Shown here: positions 14,124 to 20,558 of the stretch, in pieces
Position numbering within the stretch: position 1 is the first letter of the stretch
Layout of the letters: every line of letters begins with the position of its first letter
The notes under the pieces: generated by a model
What the model saw: only the letters and a program-made list of their open reading frames with translations
What the model was told of the DNA's origin: nothing
The model's database searches: none
NCBI GenBank assembly: GCA_024278345.1
Contig: JAJRTK010000371.1
Span: 1 to 20,558 of the forward strand
Reading direction: 5' to 3'
Origin: a bacterium
GTDB lineage: Bacteria; CSSED10-310; JAJRTK01
Length of the DNA stretch: 20,558 nt
Position numbers and translations under genes: made by a program

Positions 14124-16079
14124 TCATTCCTCATCATAAAGCTTGGCCAAAGCGGAGTAGTCTTCCAGGGTGGAGGTGTCCGATTTGATCTCGCGGCCTG
14201 ATGCAATGTCCCGGAGTAGGCGCCGCATGATCTTCCCCGACCTGGTTTTTGGCAAAGAGTCGGTGAACCGGACTTGATCCGGTCTTGCGATGGCGCCGAT
14301 GGTCTTTTTGACGTGCTCACTGAGTTCTCCGGCAAGTTGGATACCGGGAAGTACACCGCCGGCCGGAGTGACGAAGGCGGCAATTCCCAGGCCTTTGATT
14401 TCGTGATCGAAGCCGACGACGGCGGCCTCCACGACTGACGGATGAGAAGCCAGAGCGGACTCGAGCTCCATGGTGGAGAGGCGGTGGCCCGAGACATTGA
14501 TCACGTCGTCGATCCGGCCAAGAATTGTGAAGTAGCCCTTCTCATCGCGCACAGCGCCGTCGCCCGTGAGGTACCAGCCCTGTTGACGGAAACGGCTCCA
14601 GTAGTATTCGACAAACCGGTCGTCGTCGCCCCAGAGGGTGCGAACCATGCTGGGCCAGGGACGGCGGATGACCAGGAGGCCGCCCTTTCCGGGGGGAAGC
14701 TCATGCCCATGTTCATCGACGACGGCGGCATCGACTCCGAAAAACGGGATGGTGGCGCTGCCGGGTTTCGTCTTGGTCAAGCCGGGAAGCGGGGTGATCA
14801 TGATGCCTCCCGTCTCCGTCTGCCACCAGGTATCGACGATGGGACAGCGCTCCTGCCCAATGGTCTTGTGGTACCAGAGCCAGGCTTCAGGGTTGATCGG
14901 TTCGCCCACGGTCCCCAATAGGCGGAGCGATGAAAGATCGTACCGGCGGGGCCAACCGTCGCCCCACTTCATGAAGGCGCGAATGGCCGTGGGCGCCGTA
15001 TAGAAGATGTTCACCCTGTACCGCTCCACGATCTGCCAAAACCGGTCTGGGGTGGGATGGTTGGGCGCTCCCTCGTACAGGAGGGTCGTGGCACCGTTGG
15101 CAAGCGGCCCGTAAACGATGTAGCTGTGCCCCGTGACCCAGCCAATATCCGCTGTACACCAGTAGGTGTCCTCCTCTCGCAGATCAAAGACGTACTTCGT
15201 GGTGAGATAGGTTCCCACCATGTACCCGCCGGTGGTGTGGAGGACACCTTTGGGCTTGCCCGTGGAACCGGAGGTGTAGAGAATGAACAAGGGATCCTCG
15301 GAGTCCATGGGCTCCGGTTCACAGACTGAACTGGCGGGGTCCATCACGTCCCGCCACCAGTGGTCCCGGCCGTGAACCCAGTGGACGTCCGTTCCCGTCC
15401 GGCGGAGGACGACGACGTGCCGGACGGTGGGACTTTGGAGGAGGGCCTCATCCACGACGCTCTTTAGCGGAATGACTTGGCCACGACGAAAACCGCCATC
15501 CGCCGTAATGACTGCCTTGGCCTTTGCGTCGTTGAGACGATCCACCAGGGATGGGGCGGAGAAGCCAGCAAAGATCACCGAGTGGATGGCACCAATCCGT
15601 GCACAAGCCAGCATGGCGATAGCCAGCTCGGGGACCATGGGAAGATAGATGGCCACGCGATCCCCCTTCCCTACACCCAGATTCTTCAGGGCGTTGGCAA
15701 AACGGCAGACCAGCCGATGGAGCTCCAGATAGGTGAGGGTCCTCCTTTCTTGGTAGGGTTCCCCCTCCCAAAGGATGGCGGCCTTGTTCTTTCGAGCCGT
15801 TGTCAGATGGCGATCAAGACAGTTCACCGTGATGTTCGTCTTGCCTCCCTCGAACCAGCGGGCGAAAGGTGGATTGTCCCAATTCAGGACACGGGTCCAG
15901 CGCTTGTACCAGACGAGTTCATCGGCGATGCCGCCCCAAAACTCCTCCGGCTCCTCGATGGAGCGTCGGTGCAGCTCCCGGTATTCCTCGTCAGAACAGA
16001 GCCGCGCCTGACGAGCAAACTCTTCCGGCGGAGAGAAAAAACGAGTCTCGGCAAGGACGTGATCGATGGCATCAGACAT
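14124..16079 (-). CDS. acs: Acetyl-CoA synthetase (AMP-forming)
   Basis: The enzyme activates acetate to acetyl-CoA through acetyl-AMP, feeding central metabolism. The 651-residue length is typical. The AMP-forming core motif [11 protein letters not shown] is present, as are [16 protein letters not shown] and [13 protein letters not shown]. The conserved lysine near the end (K616 in [11 protein letters not shown]) is the site regulated by acetylation in this family. ATG 16079 was chosen because AGGAG lies 7 bases upstream on the minus strand and the product then has the expected start; the frame extends 30 codons further without support. It is cytoplasmic, divergent from the short-chain dehydrogenase gene, and followed by the outer-membrane gene. 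Propionyl-CoA synthetase is an alternative, but motif and length favour acetate. Confidence 0.93.
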   Translation of the reverse strand: MSDAIDHVLAETRFFSPPEEFARQARLCSDEEYRELHRRSIEEPEEFWGGIADELVWYKRWTRVLNWDNPPFARWFEGGKTNITVNCLDRHLTTARKNKAAILWEGEPYQERRTLTYLELHRLVCRFANALKNLGVGKGDRVAIYLPMVPELAIAMLACARIGAIHSVIFAGFSAPSLVDRLNDAKAKAVITADGGFRRGQVIPLKSVVDEALLQSPTVRHVVVLRRTGTDVHWVHGRDHWWRDVMDPASSVCEPEPMDSEDPLFILYTSGSTGKPKGVLHTTGGYMVGTYLTTKYVFDLREEDTYWCTADIGWVTGHSYIVYGPLANGATTLLYEGAPNHPTPDRFWQIVERYRVNIFYTAPTAIRAFMKWGDGWPRRYDLSSLRLLGTVGEPINPEAWLWYHKTIGQERCPIVDTWWQTETGGIMITPLPGLTKTKPGSATIPFFGVDAAVVDEHGHELPPGKGGLLVIRRPWPSMVRTLWGDDDRFVEYYWSRFRQQGWYLTGDGAVRDEKGYFTILGRIDDVINVSGHRLSTMELESALASHPSVVEAAVVGFDHEIKGLGIAAFVTPAGGVLPGIQLAGELSEHVKKTIGAIARPDQVRFTDSLPKTRSGKIMRRLLRDIASGREIKSDTSTLEDYSALAKLYDEE

Positions 16080-16435
16080 GGCGCGGCTCCTGTCGTTCGG
16101 CTCTGGAACAATCTTCGTCGAGTGGGAAAGTAAGGTAAGGTAACATAGGAAAGCTGTTGGCGGCGACACCCAAGACCAGCGTTTTCCGTGCTCCTTCTAG
16201 AGTAAATTCTGCTACCTATTGCCACGGAGCGGGAGCAAGTTGTTACAATAAGGGTAGAGCTTCGATTGGAGCGCTCGGTCCGGGATGCCGCCGAAATGTC
16301 GAACCCAGCGGAAGGAGCGATTCCTCTGAAGCAGCGTGCGGAAGATCCGCACGCCTGTCGAAAACCAAGGCTCGTAGTCCCCGGCGAACTCCGGTGGGCT
16401 ATCGTTGCAGAAGCTGGTGAGCACTGGAGGTTGGA
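16080..16435. promoter_or_regulatory. Divergent acs / SDR intergenic region with a 9-bp palindrome
   Basis: No gene lies in these 356 bases. A perfect inverted repeat, GCGTGCGGA (16334-16342) and TCCGCACGC (16346-16354), has a 3-base spacer and no T-run on either side. It is more likely an operator or a structured leader of the SDR gene than a terminator. Three TAAGG/TAACA-like pentamers run from 16131 to 16145 upstream of acs. The AT-richer stretch 16195-16260 is a plausible promoter zone, but no consensus -35/-10 pair was found. Confidence 0.4.
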
Positions 16436-17197
16436 ATGGGCGGGATGCAAAGATGGGAAGGCCGCGTGGCGCTAGTGACCGGAGCGTCCAGCGGAATCGG
16501 GCGAGCCGTGGCGACAATGTTGGCGCATCAGGGCCTCAAAGTTGCGATTTGCGGAAGGCGCATGCAGCGCCTCATGCAGCTCAAGGCGGAGCTGGAAGAG
16601 GAAGACTGCGAAGTTTTCGCCGTACAGATGGATCTTCGGGAGGAAAGCCGCATCGTCCACGAGCTCTTCGAAGCCGTGCGCACACAATGGGGCGGCGTCG
16701 ATATTCTGGTCAACAGTGCCGGCCTTGGGCACAAGGCCCCACTGATGAGCGGCGAAACCGAGCTTTGGCGTGAAATGTTGGAGGTGAATGTCCTCTCCTT
16801 GTGTATTTGTACTCGGGAAGCCATCCGGGATATGCGTGGCCGAGGCGGCGAAGGGCACATCCTCCATATCTCTTCCATGGCAGGGCACAGGGTCCCTCCC
16901 GGAAGCGGGGTTTATGCCGCGACGAAACACGCAGTCCGCGCTCTCACGGAAGCCCTCCGTCAAGAACTTCTTGAGCTTAGCCTACCCATCCGCGTCACCT
17001 CCATCAGCCCCGGGCTCGTGGAGACCGACTTCGCAAGGCGCTACCACCGAAGCGAAAAAACCGCCCGCAAGGTCTATGGAAATTACAAGGTCTTGGAAGC
17101 TGAAGATGTCGCTACGGCTGTGTGCTACGCCCTCGCCTGCCCAGAGCACATGCAGATCCATGATATCCTGCTCCGGCCAAGGGAGCAGGAGACTTGA
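16436..17197 (+). CDS. Short-chain dehydrogenase/reductase, DHRS11-like
   Basis: The 253-residue classical SDR carries the cofactor motif T15-G-A-S-S-G20-I-G22, N93-S-A-G, and the catalytic S146/S147, Y160-x-x-x-K164. C-G-R-R after the second strand suggests NADP(H). Several stretches recall, from memory, animal DHRS11: the start M-x-R-W, then V-N-V-L-S-L-C-I-C-T-R-E-A, S-M-A-G-H-R-V, I-S-P-G-L-V-E-T, and the close H-M-Q-I-H-D-I-L-L-R-P-R-E-Q-E-T. DHRS11-type enzymes reduce 3- and 17-ketosteroids and other carbonyls; the bacterial substrate is unknown. GGAGG lies 6 bases before ATG 16436; ATG 16445 is an internal alternative. It stands alone, divergent from acs, in the cytoplasm. Membership of the SDR family is certain; the subfamily is a recollection. 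Confidence 0.88.
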   Translation: MGGMQRWEGRVALVTGASSGIGRAVATMLAHQGLKVAICGRRMQRLMQLKAELEEEDCEVFAVQMDLREESRIVHELFEAVRTQWGGVDILVNSAGLGHKAPLMSGETELWREMLEVNVLSLCICTREAIRDMRGRGGEGHILHISSMAGHRVPPGSGVYAATKHAVRALTEALRQELLELSLPIRVTSISPGLVETDFARRYHRSEKTARKVYGNYKVLEAEDVATAVCYALACPEHMQIHDILLRPREQET

Positions 17198-17253
17198 TGA
17201 GCACCAGCAACTGAAGCGAACGCCCTCCTTCAGAAGATCTTCCCTTGACGCGC

Positions 17254-17311
17254 GGCGCCACCAGACCTCCGGAACTTGCCTTGATGGTACAACCGGCGGT
17301 TTGGTGGCGCC
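17254..17311. repeat. Long imperfect hairpin downstream of the SDR gene
   Basis: GGCGCCACCA (17254-17263) pairs exactly with TGGTGGCGCC (17302-17311). Pairing continues inward with GACC/GGTT (one G-T wobble) and, after a mismatch, CCGG/CCGG. The result is a stem of about 18 bp with a 20-base loop. No T-run follows directly. Bases 17269-17282 and 17294-17301 match 773-786 and 787-794 near the HEAT-repeat gene, apart from an 11-base insertion, so this may be another dispersed element. The rest of the 17198-17713 gap holds the regulatory sites listed next and no gene; seven T residues at 17356-17362 follow only a weak stem. Confidence 0.6.
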
Positions 17312-17387
17312 ATTCTATTGGGATCCGGTGCTGTTGGGCCGCCCCGTTGGCGCACTTTTTTTCCGTTGCAAAATCGGTTTATTCTCA

Positions 17388-17431
17388 GCGCGATAACGCG
17401 CAGCGTAACGCAACCAAACACAGGGTAACGC
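17388..17431 (+). repeat. Candidate degenerate repeat Y, copy E
   Basis: A hairpin, GCGCG-ATAA-CGCGC (17388-17401), is followed by AGCGTAACGCAACCAAA and CACAGGGT. In repeat Y copy A a hairpin is likewise followed by AGCGGAACGCAACACAAA and, a few bases on, CACAGGGT. The match needs one substitution and small gaps. TAACGC also recurs at 17394, 17406 and 17426, which might be a set of binding sites instead. It points toward the M4 peptidase gene but lies upstream of that gene's predicted promoter. Confidence 0.35.
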
Positions 17432-17472
17432 AAAGTCCACAATCCATGGCCGCTCAGGCCTGTAATCATTTC

Positions 17473-17495
17473 GTCACTCGTGACAACCCCGTCAC
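17473..17495 (+). promoter_or_regulatory. GTCAC/GTGAC sites, putative enhancer for the M4 peptidase
   Basis: Three half-sites lie together: GTCAC (17473-17477), GTGAC (17480-17484) and GTCAC (17491-17495). The last two form CGTGAC-N6-GTCAC, the dyad also found at 1455-1471 before the other secreted peptidase. It lies 139 bases upstream of the -24/-12 promoter, a normal position for a sigma-54 activator site. AT-rich DNA between 17500 and 17530 could allow looping, but no perfect IHF site was seen. Confidence 0.55.
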
Positions 17496-17633
17496 TCGCC
17501 CAATAATCCACTGTATTGTTAGAGAAATTCCCCCAGAACACGAGGAAGGCACCCTGAACTATTTTTCCGGGCTTCGGGGTGAGGATCCAAGGCTTCGGAA
17601 AGGAGCTGAACCCGAATTCTGACCAAACCTACG

Positions 17634-17649
17634 TGGCACATTCCTTGCT
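17634..17649 (+). promoter_or_regulatory. Sigma-54 (-24/-12) promoter of the M4 peptidase
   Basis: TGGCACATTCCTTGCT matches the core sigma-54 consensus TGGCAC-N5-TTGCW at every defined base, with GG and GC 12 bases apart. The predicted transcript start is about 17660, leaving a leader of about 50 bases that contains the ribosome site GAGGAG before ATG 17714. Sigma-54 promoters need an ATP-driven activator, and a candidate binding site lies upstream at 17473-17495. Confidence 0.7.
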
Positions 17650-17713
17650 CTGGTGAATGGCGTCTTTCGCTTTCTAGTTTGGAAACGAGCCCGAGCAACA
17701 TCGAGGAGAAGTG

Positions 17714-20239
17714 ATGCTCATGAACGGTAGTCGGATGCTCAAGCGTTTTTCGGCCATTTTCGTGGGAGTGGCGATGGCAGTCATTCCCGCCACTTCGGCA
17801 TTTGCTGGTTTCAAGCCTGAAGACGCGCAGTCTCGGGCCCTGGCGAACATGGATGTTCAGCAGGTCAGCTTTGATCAAACAGGCGTTCCGCGCTTCCTTA
17901 GAGGATCGCTGGGACAGATCACACCGGAGACGGCCGCGGCGGATGCTGCACGACTGCTAGAAGGAATGGCGACGACATTCCGCGCCACGGGGCGCGAGGC
18001 TTTTGTGGCCAGGGCGGTTCAAACCGACAAGCTGGGACAGACCCACGTAAGGCTCAGCCAGTATTACCGGGGACTTCCGGTTTTCGGCGGCGACCTTGTC
18101 GTCCATTCACAGGCTGATGGAAGCGTCTACGCCATCAACGGCAGCTACCCGTCCGCCGATGGTGTTGCCGAAACTCCGGCATTGCGGTCTCGAGAGGCAA
18201 TGCAGAGTGCATTTCGCAGTATTCCCGATGGCCAAATGGTGACGAAGCCTGAGCTTCAGTACGCAGTTGGCCGGGATGGCAAGATGTACCTTGTCTGGGC
18301 AGCCGACATCGCTTCCGAGTCCAAAGCGGGTCCCCATCTGGATCGCGTTTTCATCGACGCCACGACGGGCGAGCAGGTCGCCATCGCTCCAAAAATCCTC
18401 ACCGCCAAGAGCTGGAAGACCTACACGGCCAATAACGGCACGTCGCTCCCGGGTTCGTTGGTTCTTACCAACAACCAAAGCACCAGCGACCAGGTGATTC
18501 AGGCCATCCACGACCATACTTCCATCGTTTACGACTACTATTCTGGCGTGCATGGCCGCGATTCTTACAATGGCGCTGGCGCAACCATCAAATCCACGGG
18601 CCACTACAAGAGCGGCTACGTGAACGCTTATTGGAACGGTTCCCAGATGGTTTATGGTGATGGTGACGGCACCAATTCGGGACCGCTGGGCGATGCCCTC
18701 GACGTCGTAGCTCACGAACTGACTCACGCGGTCACCACCAACACGGCGAACCTGGCCTACCAGAACGAGTCCGGAGCTCTCAACGAGGCATGGTCGGACA
18801 TCATGGGCGCCAGCGTCGAGGCTTACAGCGACGGAGCCGTCTCCGCCAATACGTGGAAGCTCGGCGAAGCGACGTGGACCCCCGGAACCTCCGGTGACGC
18901 ACTTCGCTATATGAACGATCCAGCCACCGACGGTTCCAGCACCGATTACTACCCCGACCGCAACTACCAGAATTGCTCGCCCAACTCTAGCAATGACTAC
19001 TGCGGTGTCCACACGAATAGCGGAATCGCGAACCTCTGGTATTACATGCTGGTTTCAGGCGGAACCCATCCCCGGGGCAAGACTTCTATCAACGTTTCCG
19101 GAATCGGCATCACCAAGGCTCGCGCCATTGCCTACCGGGCCCTGGCCAACTATATGACCTCCAACACGACTTTCCAGGGCGCACGCGATGCGACCACCCA
19201 GGCAGCCAATGACCTCTACGGTTCCACTGAAGCTTCCGCGGTCAACGCGGCATGGGATGCCGTAGGAGTTCCTGGCGGAGGAGGCGGCGGCGGCGGCGGT
19301 GGCTCCACCCTGCAGAATGGTGTGCCCCTCTCCGGGCTTTCCGGATCCACCGGTGCCCAGGACAACTACACCATGGACGTGCCTTCCGGCTCCAGCAATC
19401 TTAGCTTCGCAATCTCCGGTGGAAGCGGCGATGCTGACCTCTACGTCAAGTTCGGTAGCGCTCCCACGACTTCCAGCTACGACTGCCGCCCCTACAAGAA
19501 CGGCAACAGTGAAACTTGTTCCTTCGCCTCACCCTCCACGGGAACCTGGTACGTGATGGTTCGAGCCTATTCCACCTACTCTGGTCTGACGCTCACCGGA
19601 AGTTACAGCGGTGGCGGTAACCCGACTCCGACGCCGGTTCCCCCGACGCCGACACCGGTTCCCTCCAACACGGCCCCCACGGCGAACTTCACCTCCAGCA
19701 CCGCGGATCTCACCGCCAGCTTCACCAACACGAGCTCGGATCCCGATGGAAGCATCTCCAGCAGTAGCTGGAACTTCGGTGATGGCGCGACCTCTTCGGC
19801 CACAAGCCCGAGCCACACTTACTCGGCGGCTGGCACCTACTCGGTGACCTTGACGGTGACGGATAACAAGGGAGCCACGGACACCATCTCCAAGAGCGTG
19901 ACCGTGACGGCGCCGCCCTCTGGCGGAAACTGCGGCGGAACAAGCTACGCGGGCTCCTTGAGTGGCTCCGGCCAGAATGCTTACGAGCCTCAGGACGGCT
20001 ACACCTACCAAGGTTACAAGTACAAATACTACACGGGTGGCGTGAGCGGCGATCTTGAAGGCCCGGGAAGCGCGGACTTCGACCTCTACCTCTACAAGTG
20101 GAGTGGATACTGGAAGAAGGTTGATAGCTCTACCAGCGGCAGCTCGACGGAGAGCGTCAGCAGCAATTCTTCGGGCTACTACGCCATGAAGGTCTACTCC
20201 TACAGCGGAAGCGGCGGCTACACGCTGTGTGTCCAGTAA
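17714..20239 (+). CDS. Secreted M4 (thermolysin-family) metallopeptidase with PPC and PKD domains
   Basis: The 841-residue protein has a signal peptide (basic NGSRMLKR, hydrophobic core, cleavage near A-F-A). An FTP/PepSY propeptide region (about 45-225; Y-Y-R-G-L-P-V-F-G-G) normally inhibits and folds the enzyme and is then removed. The M4 catalytic domain (about 230-515) has zinc ligands H334-E-L-T-H338 and E358 (in N-E-A-W-S-D), general base E335, and proton donor H433 in G-V-H-T-N-S-G, all intact. A polyglycine linker near 521 leads to a PPC domain (about 530-630), a P-T-P-T-P-V-P linker (about 637-650), a PKD domain (about 653-735; W-N-F-G-D-G) and a final PPC-like domain to the end. PPC domains are often cleaved during secretion. 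GAGGAG lies 5 bases before ATG 17714; GTG 17711 and ATG 17720 are alternatives. Confidence 0.95.
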   Translation: MLMNGSRMLKRFSAIFVGVAMAVIPATSAFAGFKPEDAQSRALANMDVQQVSFDQTGVPRFLRGSLGQITPETAAADAARLLEGMATTFRATGREAFVARAVQTDKLGQTHVRLSQYYRGLPVFGGDLVVHSQADGSVYAINGSYPSADGVAETPALRSREAMQSAFRSIPDGQMVTKPELQYAVGRDGKMYLVWAADIASESKAGPHLDRVFIDATTGEQVAIAPKILTAKSWKTYTANNGTSLPGSLVLTNNQSTSDQVIQAIHDHTSIVYDYYSGVHGRDSYNGAGATIKSTGHYKSGYVNAYWNGSQMVYGDGDGTNSGPLGDALDVVAHELTHAVTTNTANLAYQNESGALNEAWSDIMGASVEAYSDGAVSANTWKLGEATWTPGTSGDALRYMNDPATDGSSTDYYPDRNYQNCSPNSSNDYCGVHTNSGIANLWYYMLVSGGTHPRGKTSINVSGIGITKARAIAYRALANYMTSNTTFQGARDATTQAANDLYGSTEASAVNAAWDAVGVPGGGGGGGGGGSTLQNGVPLSGLSGSTGAQDNYTMDVPSGSSNLSFAISGGSGDADLYVKFGSAPTTSSYDCRPYKNGNSETCSFASPSTGTWYVMVRAYSTYSGLTLTGSYSGGGNPTPTPVPPTPTPVPSNTAPTANFTSSTADLTASFTNTSSDPDGSISSSSWNFGDGATSSATSPSHTYSAAGTYSVTLTVTDNKGATDTISKSVTVTAPPSGGNCGGTSYAGSLSGSGQNAYEPQDGYTYQGYKYKYYTGGVSGDLEGPGSADFDLYLYKWSGYWKKVDSSTSGSSTESVSSNSSGYYAMKVYSYSGSGGYTLCVQ

Positions 20240-20264
20240 GCACAAACGGCTAGGCGTTCCTTAG

Positions 20265-20302
20265 AAAGCCCGGTGGCGGTCCAATCCGCCCCCGGGCTTT
20301 TC
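20265..20302 (+). terminator. Strong intrinsic terminator after the M4 peptidase
   Basis: AGCCCGG (20267-20273) and GGCGG (20275-20279) pair with CCGCC (20286-20290) and CCGGGCT (20292-20298), giving a 12-bp stem with one mismatch and a 6-base loop, followed directly by TTTTCTC. It begins about 25 bases after the M4 stop codon. Confidence 0.88.
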
Positions 20303-20558
20303 TCTTTGTTCTGGGCGTCACAGGGAAGGCTGAGCACCGAGCGGAGCAGGCACGAAGAGAATTTCTGGAAGGGTACTCCACCCAAGAGGCTCTGTCGATA
20401 AACCTCCGCATGGTTGTGTCGGGTATCCACGCAAGGCGGGACAATGGCTCGGCGGGAAGAAACTCGGCCTCGGCCAACGCCGCGCTCCGCTGGGCGGGTC
20501 ACGCCGTGGGGACCTATCAAATTGTCGTGTTTTTGCTTTACAATTTTCTTCGCCGAAA
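20303..20558. other. Right-end intergenic region with motif X and element Z
   Basis: No gene is supported in the last 256 bases. The minus-strand frame over this region has no recognisable motif. Motif X lies at 20423-20444 and matches 14085-14106 (other strand) at 20 of 22 positions. Bases 20509-20558 are element Z, a perfect inverted copy of 650-699, and the window stops inside or at the edge of it. That is typical of an assembly break at a repeat. Confidence 0.7.

Noticed and set aside
16398-16416. A third -24/-12 promoter before the SDR gene (TGGGCTATCGTTGCA)
   Set aside because: GG and GC are 11 bases apart instead of 12 and no GTGAC dyad lies upstream.
17331-17362. Intrinsic terminator after the SDR gene ending in seven T residues
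   Set aside because: Only a 4-bp GTGC/GCAC stem can be drawn, too weak to support the call.
18107-19012. Long minus-strand open frame opposite the M4 peptidase (and another at 19529-20245)
   Set aside because: The plus strand carries an intact multi-domain peptidase; the antisense translation is V/G/R-rich with no motif, typical of a GC-rich shadow frame.
650-20558. The two inverted Z copies as terminal inverted repeats of one large transposon
   Set aside because: The enclosed 19.8 kb holds housekeeping genes (gpmI, acs, moaC) and no transposase or integrase. An assembly break at a dispersed repeat is simpler.
1-20558. tRNA, rRNA, CRISPR arrays and complete insertion sequences
   Set aside because: Reading both strands showed no tRNA- or rRNA-like sequence, no regularly spaced short repeats and no transposase frame. 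This was done by eye, so a covariance-model search could still find a small RNA.

Overview
The window is GC-rich (roughly 60 percent by eye), densely coding bacterial DNA. A predicted outer-membrane beta-barrel protein, secreted zinc peptidases with signal peptides and two sigma-54-type (-24/-12) promoters point to a diderm bacterium. The mix would suit Acidobacteriota or a similar phylum, but no rRNA or marker gene fixes the taxonomy. No tRNA, rRNA, CRISPR array or intact insertion sequence was seen. Most genes look chromosomal and housekeeping (gpmI, moaC, acs). There is one defence-like patch, and the intergenic spaces are unusually rich in repeats.

Layout, left to right. A truncated exported protein runs off the left edge on the minus strand. 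A repeat-filled 0.7 kb gap follows, then a HEAT-repeat protein and a secreted M64-like metallopeptidase. Next comes a Gfo/Idh/MocA oxidoreductase fused to an SCP2 sterol-carrier domain. A broken gene remnant leads directly into a translationally coupled AAA ATPase and DUF4276 (TOPRIM-like) pair. Then come gpmI, an FHA-domain protein with a DUF4351-like tail, and a convergent membrane glycosyltransferase (minus). moaC and an orphan parA form a two-gene unit. An outer-membrane protein and acetyl-CoA synthetase follow, both minus. The window closes with a DHRS11-like short-chain dehydrogenase and a large secreted M4 metallopeptidase (FTP/PepSY-M4-PPC-PKD-PPC) ending in a strong terminator.

Two kinds of non-coding structure stand out. 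First, both secreted metallopeptidase genes, 16 kb apart, carry a -24/-12 promoter of the form TGGC-N8-TTGCT. Each also has the same 17-bp dyad, CGTGACNNCCCNGTCAC, 109 or 139 bp upstream. The M64 promoter also has a perfect match to the IHF consensus in between. This looks like a small sigma-54 / enhancer-binding-protein regulon for exported proteases. Second, a dispersed intergenic repeat of about 155-175 bp (here 'Y') occurs in three long copies and one shorter copy, with a fifth degenerate candidate. Every copy points the same way as the next gene downstream, and it contains a hairpin whose arms differ between copies while pairing is kept. A separate 50-bp element ('Z') is present in perfect inverted copies near the left end and at the exact right end, so the right edge is probably an assembly break at a repeat.
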